Source: UBA7067 sp051880615
Lineage (GTDB): Bacteria; Bacillota; Clostridia; Oscillospirales; Acutalibacteraceae
Assembly: GCA_051880615.1 (NCBI GenBank)
Contig: JBJEOH010000034.1
Span: forward strand, 62,001 to 126,000
Direction: 5' to 3'
DNA length: 64,000 nucleotides
Shown one piece after another: positions 22,353-30,543 of the stretch. The first letter of the stretch is position 1, and every line of letters starts with the position of its first letter. The notes beneath the pieces were generated by a model. The model worked only from the letters and a program-made list of their open reading frames with translations, did no database searches and was not told the DNA's origin. Made by a program: the position numbers and the translations under genes.

Positions 22353-22387
22353 CGACAATTGTCGGTAATTGTGTTTTTTAGTATAAT
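22353..22387 (+). promoter_or_regulatory. nadBC promoter with palindromic operator
   Basis: The -35 TTGTCG (22359-22364) lies inside the perfect 12-bp palindrome CGACAATTGTCG (22353-22364); the -10 is TATAAT at 22382-22387, spacer 17. A repressor bound at the palindrome would cover the -35. NAD biosynthesis in Firmicutes is commonly repressed by NiaR in response to niacin; assignment to NiaR is an inference. Confidence 0.55.
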
Positions 22388-22414
22388 TGTTATCATACAA
22401 GGTGGGTATGACGA

Positions 22415-23866
22415 ATGGAAAAAATATATGATGTTATTATTGTCGGTTCGGGCGCTGCGGGGCTTTATGCCGCCTTGCAGCTTGATGAAAGCGTAAGCGT
22501 GCTTGTTATAGCAAAGCGTGAATTGAGCCTTTCAAACAGCTCGCTTGCACAGGGCGGTGTCGCCGCCGTGCTTGACAAAGATAACGACAATTTCAAGCTT
22601 CACATCGCAGATACTCTTATTGCAGGAAAATATAAGAATGATCCGGCGGCTATTGAAGTGCTCGTCACCGAAGGTCCGCGAGATGTGCTGAACCTGAAAA
22701 AACTCGGCGTTGCCTTTGATCTTGACAACACAGGCAAGCTTCAGATGACGCTTGAAGCCGGTCATTCAAGGCACAGAATCGTTCACCATAAGGATTCAAC
22801 TGGAAAAGCTATTACCGATGTGCTTATAGAAAATGTAAAATTGCGCCCGAATGTTGATGTTGCTCAGAATACAATGCTGTATGACCTTAAAAAAATTGAC
22901 GGCGGATTTGCGGCTTTTCTGCTTAAGGACGGTGAAACATCCTGCGTTAATGCACGCTACTGCATAATGGCAACAGGCGGCGTAGGCAGGGTTTACGCTT
23001 ATACGACCAACAGCGCAATAGCAACAGGCGACGGAATTACAATGGCGCATAATCTCGGCGCAAAAATAAAGCATTTAAGCTGGATTCAGTTCCACCCGAC
23101 AGCCTTTGCAGCTGAAAAGGACAGAGAAAGATTTTTGATTAGCGAGGCTGTCAGAGGTGAGGGTGCTGTTTTGCTTAACTGCAAGGGTGAACGCTTTGCT
23201 TTTAATTATGATGAGAGAGGTGAGCTTGCACCACGAGATGTTGTATCACGGGCGATTATGCTTGAAGCAAAAAAGACAGACAGCGAGAATTTTTATCTTG
23301 ACATTACTCACAAGGACCCTGAGTTTGTCAGGAACCGTTTCCCAATGATATACGCAAAGTGTCTTGAGGAAAATGTTGACATAACCAAGAACAGAATTCC
23401 CGTGTTTCCGTGTCAGCATTATCTTATGGGCGGAATAGATGTTGATTTGAACGCCAGAACCACTATTGACGGACTTTATGCCGCAGGCGAATGTTCACAT
23501 ACAGGTGTTCACGGAGCAAACAGACTTGCAAGTAATTCGCTGCTTGAGGCTCTGGTATTTTCACGGCGTGCCGCTGAGGATATTATGCGCAGGCTTAACA
23601 AGGGCAGAGCGCAGCTTGCAGATCCCGTAATGCCGCAGCAGCCGAGCGGCTCTGAGATGCCGCATGGCTACAGAACCGAGATTAGGAAAATAATGCAGAG
23701 CGCACATTTTGTACTGCCGACGCCTGACGCAGTTCCGGAGGGCTTGCAGAGGGCAAAGAGAATTTTAAACGAGCTTAAAGGCTCTGATTACAAGCTGACT
23801 CCCGACCTCGTTGAGGCTAAAAGCCTTGCGACAGTTGCTTGCATAATTTTACAGGAGCTTGTCTGA
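22415..23866 (+). CDS. nadB: L-aspartate oxidase
   Basis: NadB oxidises L-aspartate to iminoaspartate, the first step of de novo NAD synthesis; NadA then makes quinolinate. The 483-residue flavoprotein has the FAD-binding GSGAAG at residues 11-16, the SSLAQGGVA segment (about 42-50), the GHSRHRIVHHKD and HPTAF blocks, the RGEGA and DVVSRAI catalytic regions, and GECSHTGVHGANRLASNSLLEALVF near 363-386. It lacks part of the C-terminal helical extension of longer NadB proteins. In anaerobes fumarate is the likely electron acceptor. AAGGTGGG precedes the start. nadC follows after 21 bases; nadA is not in the window. Confidence 0.94.
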   Translation: MEKIYDVIIVGSGAAGLYAALQLDESVSVLVIAKRELSLSNSSLAQGGVAAVLDKDNDNFKLHIADTLIAGKYKNDPAAIEVLVTEGPRDVLNLKKLGVAFDLDNTGKLQMTLEAGHSRHRIVHHKDSTGKAITDVLIENVKLRPNVDVAQNTMLYDLKKIDGGFAAFLLKDGETSCVNARYCIMATGGVGRVYAYTTNSAIATGDGITMAHNLGAKIKHLSWIQFHPTAFAAEKDRERFLISEAVRGEGAVLLNCKGERFAFNYDERGELAPRDVVSRAIMLEAKKTDSENFYLDITHKDPEFVRNRFPMIYAKCLEENVDITKNRIPVFPCQHYLMGGIDVDLNARTTIDGLYAAGECSHTGVHGANRLASNSLLEALVFSRRAAEDIMRRLNKGRAQLADPVMPQQPSGSEMPHGYRTEIRKIMQSAHFVLPTPDAVPEGLQRAKRILNELKGSDYKLTPDLVEAKSLATVACIILQELV

Positions 23867-23887
23867 TACTGAAAGGAAAATGATGAT

Positions 23888-24727
23888 ATGATAAATCCGA
23901 TTTACATAGATAATCTGATAAAAGAAGCGCTGCTTGAGGATATTAATTATATCGACACGGCAACCGATTACCTTATTCCCGAGCAACAGTGCAATGAAGC
24001 TGTTTTTATGTCAAAGGCTGAGGGTGTAGTCTGCGGCGTTGATATAGCAATGCGCGTTTTTGAGATTATTAACAGAGGAAAGTTTGAATATAATGTGTTA
24101 AAGCACGACGGCGATAAGGTTAAGTACGGTGATATTATTGTCGAGCTGAGCGGCTCAACGAGAACGCTTTTAAAGGGTGAGCGCACAGCGTTGAACCTTA
24201 TTCAGCATATGAGCGGAATTGCCACTGCCGCCAACGAGGCGGTAAGGCTTGTTGAGGGAACAAATGCTTCCATTGCCGACACAAGAAAGACTCTGCCGGG
24301 CTTGCGTCCGCTGCAAAAATACGCCGTTACAGTCGGAGGGGCGAAAAATCACCGCTACAATTTGAGTGATGCGGCTATGCTTAAGGATAACCACATTGAC
24401 GCAGGCGGCGGTATTAAAAATGCTGTAGCAACGCTTAAGAAAAGTATAGGGCATATGACGAAGATTGAGCTTGAGGTGCGAAATCTTGATGAGCTTGAGC
24501 AGGCGCTTGAAGCCGGTGTTGATGTTATTATGCTTGATAATATGGATAACGCCACAATGAAAAAAGCGGTTGAGATAACAAACGGCAGAGCGTTGCTTGA
24601 GGCGTCAGGCGGAATAACAGCGCAGACAATCAGAGGTGTTGCCGAAACAGGCGTGGATATCATCTCTATCGGTGCACTGACGCATTCGGTAAGTGCATTT
24701 GATATTTCAATGAAAATCAAAAAATGA
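23888..24727 (+). CDS. nadC: Nicotinate-nucleotide pyrophosphorylase (carboxylating)
   Basis: The 279-residue enzyme converts quinolinate and PRPP to nicotinate mononucleotide and CO2. The signatures are LNLIQHMSGIAT (about 102-113), ADTRKTLPGLRPLQKYAV (about 130-147), the GGAKNHRYNLSDAAMLKDNHI block (about 150-170), and the C-terminal EASGGI and GVDIISIGALTHS phosphate-binding loops. The length matches the family. It is co-transcribed with nadB. AAAGGAAAATGATGAT precedes the ATG. No terminator is obvious before the next gene. Confidence 0.96.
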   Translation: MINPIYIDNLIKEALLEDINYIDTATDYLIPEQQCNEAVFMSKAEGVVCGVDIAMRVFEIINRGKFEYNVLKHDGDKVKYGDIIVELSGSTRTLLKGERTALNLIQHMSGIATAANEAVRLVEGTNASIADTRKTLPGLRPLQKYAVTVGGAKNHRYNLSDAAMLKDNHIDAGGGIKNAVATLKKSIGHMTKIELEVRNLDELEQALEAGVDVIMLDNMDNATMKKAVEITNGRALLEASGGITAQTIRGVAETGVDIISIGALTHSVSAFDISMKIKK

Positions 24728-24815
24728 ATTATTATGTAATATTGACTAATATATAATCCCGATATGATTTATTATATTGTTGAACGGTACAACCGCTCAG
24801 CATGGAGGTGAATTG

Positions 24816-26384
24816 ATGTTTCAATGGGAAAACGCAGTGTTTTACTTTATTTTATTTTCCATTCTCGGATGGGGAGTAGAAGAGGCGATTACATCGTTTG
24901 AAAAAAAGTCGATTGCCAATGTCGGCTATCTGAACGGCCCGTATTGCCCGATATACGGATTCAGCGTGGCAATCTGCTATATTATAAGTGAGCTTATCAT
25001 TGACGAATGGTATGCCCAGCTTATTATTTTTACTATTGTTGTGAGCGTCTTTGTATTTTGTACAGGTATGTTTTTGCAAAAGGTGCTTCATTGCCGGCTT
25101 TGGAATTATTCAACAATGCCGCTGAATATCAAGGGCTTTATAACCGTTCCGCTCAGTATTATGTGGGGAATAGTTCTTACTATACTTGTGGGTAATGTAC
25201 TGCCGCTGACAGACCATCTTATAGAATATATACCTGCTCCTGTTATGTACTTCATCTTTACCGCATTCGGAAGCCTGTTGCTTATTGATACGGTTGTTTC
25301 AACAGTATCATATCTTGAAATCAGGCTAAAGGTAAAGCAGCTCAACAAATTATCCGAAAAGCTTGCAAAAATCTCACAGGGCTGGGGTAAGGCTGTTGCC
25401 AAGGTTTCGATAAAAACAGGCGATAACCTGGGGCTTGACGGCAAAATTAGCGAATATCAGGCTAAGGCGGAAATATCCAAGAACCGACAGACCTATAACG
25501 ATGAGGAAATAGAAGAGATTAAACGCCAGCTTGATGTTAAGTACGCAAAGCTTTTAAACGACAACGGATTCTTTGAAAAACGCGCTGTTAAGAAAATTTA
25601 CAGTGAAAGTCTTGAAAACGATCAGCAGCTCAAAAAGCTGTACGGAAAAATTGTTGAAGGCACAAAGAAGCTTAACCGCCGAGAGTATGAGGGCTATTTT
25701 GAAACGGAGGAGCAAAAGCCGTTTGCATACGGCGTAAACTTCTATAAGCTTTTCTGGCTGTTTACTATAGGCTCGTTTATCGGCTGTATTATGGAAACAA
25801 TAGTCGGCTTTGTGTATAACGGCGGCGTGTTTGAATATCGCGTTGGGCTTGTGTACGGTCCGTTTATCCCGGTTTACGGCATCGGTGCGCTTATGATGAC
25901 GCTTGCGCTGTATAAATTCAGCCGTGCAAGAATGTGGATAGTATTCCTCGTCAGCGCATTTGTCGGCGCTACATTTGAGTATCTCACAAGCTACTTCCAA
26001 CAGATGCTGTTCGGTACAATCTCGTGGGACTATTCACATCAAGCGTTTAACCTCTACGGCAGAACAAGCCTGTTTTACGCTTTGATATGGGGATTCCTTG
26101 GTATTGCGTGGGCAAAGTTCATTTATCCGTTTATGTCAATGCTTATCGAGAAGCTGCCGAAAAGTATGGGTAAGGTGCTGACGATAGCTCTTTGTGTATT
26201 TATGGTGTATGACTGTGTGATTTCGTGCCTTGCACAGTGGAGATACAATGAAAGACATCAGAATATACCCGCCTCAAATATAATTGAGGAATTCCTTGAT
26301 GAGCAGTTCCCGGACGATTACCTTGATATGATTTATCCGCATATGAGGCATGACAACGGCAAAGGAGAATTTAAGGAAAAATAA
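24816..26384 (+). CDS. Membrane protein with two CmpB-like (putative ABC permease) domains
   Basis: The 522-residue protein contains two copies of the putative ABC-transporter type IV (CmpB-like) domain: residues about 8-160, with SILGWGVEEAI and YLNGPYCPIYGF, and about 310-470, with GSFIGCIMETIVGF and GLVYGPFIPVYGIG. They are joined by a charged coiled-coil linker (about 170-295). Each domain has four to five helices. No ATPase partner is adjacent, so the transporter label is by family name only. The ATG at 24816 follows GGAGGTGAATTG; an in-frame start 39 bases earlier lacks a site. Confidence 0.8.
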   Translation: MFQWENAVFYFILFSILGWGVEEAITSFEKKSIANVGYLNGPYCPIYGFSVAICYIISELIIDEWYAQLIIFTIVVSVFVFCTGMFLQKVLHCRLWNYSTMPLNIKGFITVPLSIMWGIVLTILVGNVLPLTDHLIEYIPAPVMYFIFTAFGSLLLIDTVVSTVSYLEIRLKVKQLNKLSEKLAKISQGWGKAVAKVSIKTGDNLGLDGKISEYQAKAEISKNRQTYNDEEIEEIKRQLDVKYAKLLNDNGFFEKRAVKKIYSESLENDQQLKKLYGKIVEGTKKLNRREYEGYFETEEQKPFAYGVNFYKLFWLFTIGSFIGCIMETIVGFVYNGGVFEYRVGLVYGPFIPVYGIGALMMTLALYKFSRARMWIVFLVSAFVGATFEYLTSYFQQMLFGTISWDYSHQAFNLYGRTSLFYALIWGFLGIAWAKFIYPFMSMLIEKLPKSMGKVLTIALCVFMVYDCVISCLAQWRYNERHQNIPASNIIEEFLDEQFPDDYLDMIYPHMRHDNGKGEFKEK

Positions 26385-26419
26385 TTGTAAACCAAAATTA
26401 TAAATAAAATAGTTGACAA
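26385..26419 (+). promoter_or_regulatory. BirA-like biotin operator upstream of bioY
   Basis: TTGTAAACC (26385-26393) and AGTTGACAA (26411-26419), separated by 17 bases, form an imperfect inverted repeat (7 of 9 positions) close to the BirA operator known in many bacteria. The right half overlaps the -35 of the bioY promoter, as expected for a repressor site. Confidence 0.5.
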
Positions 26420-26441
26420 TACTCTCTCAAGGATATATAAT
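26413..26441 (+). promoter_or_regulatory. Consensus promoter of bioY
   Basis: TTGACA (26413-26418), 17 bases, TATAAT (26436-26441): a full match to the sigma-A consensus. Confidence 0.8.
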
Positions 26442-26471
26442 GAGCTAAGAAACTTGAGGGGGTATTTTTTT

Positions 26472-27011
26472 ATGGATACAGTAAATTCAGTCAAAAAGGG
26501 AGCCGTATATTCTTTAATACTTACGGCTCTGTTTGCCGCGTTGACAGCGGTGTTTTCTCAGATTGCCATTCCGATTGGTCCCGTGCCAATTAACCTTGCT
26601 ATGCTTGCGGTCTTTGTTGCGGGCGGCCTTTTGGGTGTAAGGCGTGCTATGATAAGCCAACTTGTTTATGTTTTATTGGGTGCAGTCGGTGTTCCCGTTT
26701 TTGCAGGCTTTAAGGGCGGCTTTGCGGCTATTATCGGACCTACGGGCGGCTACATAATCGGCTATATTCTCGCAGCAGGAACAGTTGCTCTTATTTGCTG
26801 GCTTTGGAACAAGAAAATTATTGCGCTCGCCGTTGCAATGGTTGCCGGTCTTGCTGTGTGCTATGTCTTCGGTACTGCGTGGTTTGTGATTTCGACAGGC
26901 TCTGAGCTTTGGTATTCGCTTACGGTTTGTGTATTTCCGTTCTTGCCGGGCGATGCCGCTAAAATTATTGTTGCGGTTTTACTTTGTTCAAGGCTTAAAA
27001 AGATAGTGTAA
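26472..27011 (+). CDS. bioY: Biotin transporter BioY (ECF S component)
   Basis: The 179-residue membrane protein has six hydrophobic helices with the BioY signatures: IPIGPVPINLAMLAVFVAGGLLG (about 32-55), GVPVFAGFKGGFAAIIGPTGGYIIGY (about 75-100) and the final FLPGDAAKIIVAVLL. BioY binds biotin and works alone or with the ECF ATPase/EcfT module. The ATG at 26472 follows GAGGGGGTATTTTTTT; an upstream TTG would overlap that site. The promoter carries a BirA-like operator, consistent with biotin repression. It is monocistronic with its own terminator. No biotin synthesis genes are near, so the cell may be a biotin scavenger. Confidence 0.93.
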   Translation: MDTVNSVKKGAVYSLILTALFAALTAVFSQIAIPIGPVPINLAMLAVFVAGGLLGVRRAMISQLVYVLLGAVGVPVFAGFKGGFAAIIGPTGGYIIGYILAAGTVALICWLWNKKIIALAVAMVAGLAVCYVFGTAWFVISTGSELWYSLTVCVFPFLPGDAAKIIVAVLLCSRLKKIV

Positions 27012-27032
27012 AAAATACAATAACTAATAACG

Positions 27033-27066
27033 AAAAAATCCCTCGTGTGTCACACGGGGGATTTTT
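27033..27066 (+). terminator. Terminator of bioY
   Basis: AAAAAATCCCTCGTGTG pairs with CACACGGGGGATTTTT, the T run being the 3' arm. Confidence 0.85.
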
Positions 27067-27163
27067 GTACAAAAATAAGTTCACATAAATTCTATTGACT
27101 TTTTATGGGATTAATTATATCATCATTTTATCGTATTATCATAAAAATGAGGAGGTATATACC

Positions 27164-28858
27164 GTGGATGAGTTTCTGCAATCCTTGAACATACAGGTTA
27201 TAACCGATATTGCGGTTGTTGCTTTGAGAATATTAATCCCTCTGCTCGGGATAATCGTTGTGTTTCAGTGCTATTCATCAATGCGCCGCCAGCGCAGGGA
27301 CGAAAAGCCGCTTATAATGCTTGAGAATACCTCAAACGGACAGGTTCTGCCTGTGCTTTGCTGGGAAAATTCAATCGGCAGAGCCAAGCGAAACGATATA
27401 GTTATTCCCGATGACCTTACGGTTTCAAGGGAACATTGCGTTATTCTGCGGCGTAAGGAGGGCTGGTTTATCAGTGATACCGGCTCGAAAACCGGCACAT
27501 TTGTAAACGGCGAGCAAACGCAGGGCAGAGTGCCGATATATATAAACGATGAAATACGCATCGGCAAGGATACCTTTGTTTTAAAGCGTGCGCAGGACTA
27601 CACGATAACAAACCGTTCGTGGTTCATAAAAAAAGAGGGCAGCAAGGAGGGCATTGCGCCTTTTGCGCTTATGATGCTTATTTCTATTTTTACGCTGTTT
27701 ATGGCTGCTGAAGCGTGCCTGTCGATTGAAGCAAACGATTTTCAGCCGCTGATTGTGTACGGCGTGTTTATGGCTGTAGCGTGGACATTTTATATTGTGT
27801 CAACAAAGGTGTTCAAGCGTGTCGGCTTTGAGCTTGAGGGTCTTGCACTGTTTTTAACAGGAATAGGCGTTATGCTCTCGGTACGGCAGGGGCTTCACCA
27901 GACCTATGTTCAGATTATAGCCTGCGCTATCGGAATGGCTTTTTTCTGCTTTATGATAAAGTTCCTGCAAAACCCCGACAGGGTTAATAAATGGCGGCTT
28001 GCGATTATGATAATCGCCGTTGCACTGCTCGGAGTTAATATTGTTTTCGGCTCGATAAGAGGCGGAGCGGCAAACTGGATTATGATTGGCGGTATATCAG
28101 TACAGCCGTCTGAATTTGTAAAGATAGCATATATTTTTGTCGGAGCGTCGGCTCTTGACCACTTGCAGACAAGAAAGAACTTTATTATATTCATCATCTT
28201 CTCTGCAATCTGTATCGGTGCGCTCTTTATAATGAGCGACTTCGGTACTGCGCTTATCTTCTTCGGAACATTCCTGATGATTTCGGTTGTGCGCTCAGGC
28301 GACTTCAAAACCGTTGTTGTGTCGGTTGTCGGCGCAATATTCGGCGGCTTGATGATTCTGCGATTCAAGCCGTATATAGCCGACCGTTTTTCATCGTGGG
28401 GCAGAGCCTTTGAAACCTCGTCTGATTTGGGCTATCAGACCGCAAGAGTGCTTACCTATGCTGCGAGCGGCGGACTTTTTGGCTGCGGACTTGGCAGCGG
28501 ATATTTAAAATATGTTGCGGCGTCTGAAAGCGACCTTGTTTTCGGACTTGTTTGCGAAGAGCTGGGGCTTATTGTTGCGCTGACTATTGCTGTGTCAATC
28601 GGAGGTTTGTTCTTCTATGCAAGAGCGATTACAACAAAAAGTCGCTCGACCTTCTATTCGATTTCAGCCTGCTGTGCCGCAGGACTTCTTGTGTTGCAGT
28701 CATCATTGAATATCTTCGGTGCAACCGATATTCTGCCGCTTACAGGCGTTACACTGCCTTTTGTCAGCGTCGGCGGTTCAAGTATGATAGCCTGCTGGGG
28801 ACTGCTTGCGTTTATCAAGGCGGCAGATGAGAGGACATATTCAATTAAGAAAAGATAA
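27164..28858 (+). CDS. FHA domain fused to SEDS peptidoglycan polymerase (FtsW/RodA/SpoVE family)
   Basis: The 564-residue protein begins with one transmembrane helix (about 14-36) and a cytosolic FHA domain (about 62-135) with the phosphothreonine-binding residues: IGR at 71-73, SREH at 88-91 and FVNGE at 113-117. A SEDS domain of about ten helices follows (about 195-555) with the family motifs GGAANWI, QPSEFVKI, MSDFGTALIFF, and the final PLTGVTLPFVSVGGSSMIA. SEDS proteins polymerise glycan strands from lipid II with a partner transpeptidase; the FHA domain should bind a Thr-phosphorylated protein, which points to control by a PASTA-type kinase. The start is GTG at 27164 after AGGAGGTATATACC. 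The partner PBP gene follows after 33 bases. Confidence 0.9.
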   Translation: MDEFLQSLNIQVITDIAVVALRILIPLLGIIVVFQCYSSMRRQRRDEKPLIMLENTSNGQVLPVLCWENSIGRAKRNDIVIPDDLTVSREHCVILRRKEGWFISDTGSKTGTFVNGEQTQGRVPIYINDEIRIGKDTFVLKRAQDYTITNRSWFIKKEGSKEGIAPFALMMLISIFTLFMAAEACLSIEANDFQPLIVYGVFMAVAWTFYIVSTKVFKRVGFELEGLALFLTGIGVMLSVRQGLHQTYVQIIACAIGMAFFCFMIKFLQNPDRVNKWRLAIMIIAVALLGVNIVFGSIRGGAANWIMIGGISVQPSEFVKIAYIFVGASALDHLQTRKNFIIFIIFSAICIGALFIMSDFGTALIFFGTFLMISVVRSGDFKTVVVSVVGAIFGGLMILRFKPYIADRFSSWGRAFETSSDLGYQTARVLTYAASGGLFGCGLGSGYLKYVAASESDLVFGLVCEELGLIVALTIAVSIGGLFFYARAITTKSRSTFYSISACCAAGLLVLQSSLNIFGATDILPLTGVTLPFVSVGGSSMIACWGLLAFIKAADERTYSIKKR

Positions 28859-28891
28859 CCTTTGATACCAGGGAAGGATTGTGAGAATATA

Positions 28892-30277
28892 ATGAAACGA
28901 GTAAGAACGCGCTCTATGTTTGTGTTTGTTCTTGTAGTTCTGTTCTTTGCAGGAATAACCTTTTTCACTGTGAATATCAGCCTGAATGCCGGTTCGTGGG
29001 TTCAGCATATATATAACGGCCATACCTCAGGCAGCGGCGGTCTTGAAAAGGCAGGGAAGATTTTTGACCGTAACGGTGTTGTGCTTGCTCAGACAGTTGA
29101 CGGCGACCGCATTTATAATGACGATTACACAACCCGTCTGGCAACGCTGCATGTTGTGGGCGACAACAGCCTTAATATATCAACGGCTGTTCAGAGCGTT
29201 TACCGCTCCGAGCTTACGGGTTTTTCCTATATCTGGGGTCTTGAAATGCCCGAAACCTTCAGAGGCGGCAACAACCTCACCCTTACTATCGACAGCAACG
29301 CCTGTAAAACAGCTTATGAGGCCCTTGGCGGTATGGACGGTGCTGTTGTTGTTATGAACTACAAAACAGGCGAAATTCTCTGCTCGGTAAGCTCAAAAAC
29401 CTACGATCCGCAAAATCCGCCTGAAATTACCGAGGAAAACGAGAGCGAGTATGTGGGAGCGTACTTAAACCATGTGTTATCGTCAAGCTACACTCCCGGC
29501 TCTATATTCAAGATTGTCACAACAGCGGCGGCTTTAGAGAATATTCCCGATATTGACAGCCGAACCTTTGAATGTACCGGCAGTGCCGAAATCGGCGGCA
29601 AAAAGGTTACTTGTATGTCACAGCACGGCACGATTAACCTTGATGACGGCTTGGCGCAGTCGTGTAATATTGTTTTTGCGCAGCTTGCATATGAGCTTGG
29701 CAAGGATAAAATGACTGCGGCGGCAAATGAGCTGGGCGTTAATTCAAGCTTTGATGTCGGTCATGCACCGACGGTAAAGGGACAGTATGATGTAAAAGAC
29801 GCAAGCGAAAACGACCTTGCTTGGAGCGGAATCGGGCAGTACACCGATCTTACAAACCCGATGCAGATGTGCATACTTATGAGTGCTATTGCAAACGGCG
29901 GAAATCGTGCCGAGCCGTATTATGTGCATAGTATAAACGGCAGTGATTATTCTGGTTTTACAGCCGCAGAGCAAAGCGGAAAGGCTATGCTTAAAAGCAG
30001 TACGGCACAGCGGCTTAACGATATGATGAGATATACCGTATCGTCAAATTACGGCGACTATATGTTCGGCGGAAACCTTACCGTATGTGCCAAGACAGGT
30101 ACAGCCGAGGTACAGGAGGGCGAAAGCAACGATGCGTGGATAGTCGGCTTTACCCGTGACGAAGATGTTCCGCTTGCCTTTGCGGTAGTTGTTGAGGACG
30201 GTACATTCGGACTTTCCACAGCAGGACCTGTTGCTTCTGCGGCAATTCAGGCTTGCGCGCAGAATATGAGGTCATAG
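28892..30277 (+). CDS. Penicillin-binding protein, transpeptidase (class B-like, PbpA type)
   Basis: The 461-residue protein has one N-terminal transmembrane helix (about 8-30) and a penicillin-binding transpeptidase domain with all three active-site motifs: S204-I-F-K207, S257-C-N259 and K401-T-G-T. The region between the anchor and the domain is short (about 60-125) and the large class B dimerisation domain is reduced, as in actinobacterial PbpA. It cross-links peptidoglycan strands. Placement 33 bases behind an FHA-SEDS gene fits a matched polymerase/transpeptidase pair. The ATG at 28892 has GGGAAGGA 13 bases upstream, a rather long spacing. A terminator follows. Confidence 0.93.
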   Translation: MKRVRTRSMFVFVLVVLFFAGITFFTVNISLNAGSWVQHIYNGHTSGSGGLEKAGKIFDRNGVVLAQTVDGDRIYNDDYTTRLATLHVVGDNSLNISTAVQSVYRSELTGFSYIWGLEMPETFRGGNNLTLTIDSNACKTAYEALGGMDGAVVVMNYKTGEILCSVSSKTYDPQNPPEITEENESEYVGAYLNHVLSSSYTPGSIFKIVTTAAALENIPDIDSRTFECTGSAEIGGKKVTCMSQHGTINLDDGLAQSCNIVFAQLAYELGKDKMTAAANELGVNSSFDVGHAPTVKGQYDVKDASENDLAWSGIGQYTDLTNPMQMCILMSAIANGGNRAEPYYVHSINGSDYSGFTAAEQSGKAMLKSSTAQRLNDMMRYTVSSNYGDYMFGGNLTVCAKTGTAEVQEGESNDAWIVGFTRDEDVPLAFAVVVEDGTFGLSTAGPVASAAIQACAQNMRS

Positions 30278-30302
30278 CTAAAGATATAAACATCAAATAT
30301 CC

Positions 30303-30348
30303 AACAGGGTGCATAGCCGTAGGAATCGACCTATGCACCCTGTTTTAT
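30303..30348 (+). terminator. Terminator of the SEDS-PBP operon
   Basis: AACAGGGTGCATAG pairs with CTATGCACCCTGTT around a 14-base loop and ends in TTTATTGG. Confidence 0.8.
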
Positions 30349-30453
30349 TGGCGAACAATGTCATAACAAGCCGCAAGATACTGTCCAATTATTGCAAATT
30401 TATTAATTTACGCAATTTTTAAAATAAGTAATGAAATTTACGGAATTATGTGG

Positions 30454-30514
30454 TATAATTAAACGGATTAGTGTGGGTAAGCACTGCTTGGAGCCGAAAT
30501 GTTGTTTTCGGTTC
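30454..30514 (+). promoter_or_regulatory. secA -10 region and leader hairpin
   Basis: An extended -10 (TGGTATAAT, with TATAAT at 30454-30459) lacks a clear -35. About 30 bases into the leader, GAGCCGAAA (30491-30499) pairs with TTTCGGTTC (30506-30514). The hairpin is not followed by T and is of unknown use. Confidence 0.4.
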
Positions 30515-30543
30515 GTTTATATAAACAGAAAAGGAATGATACT

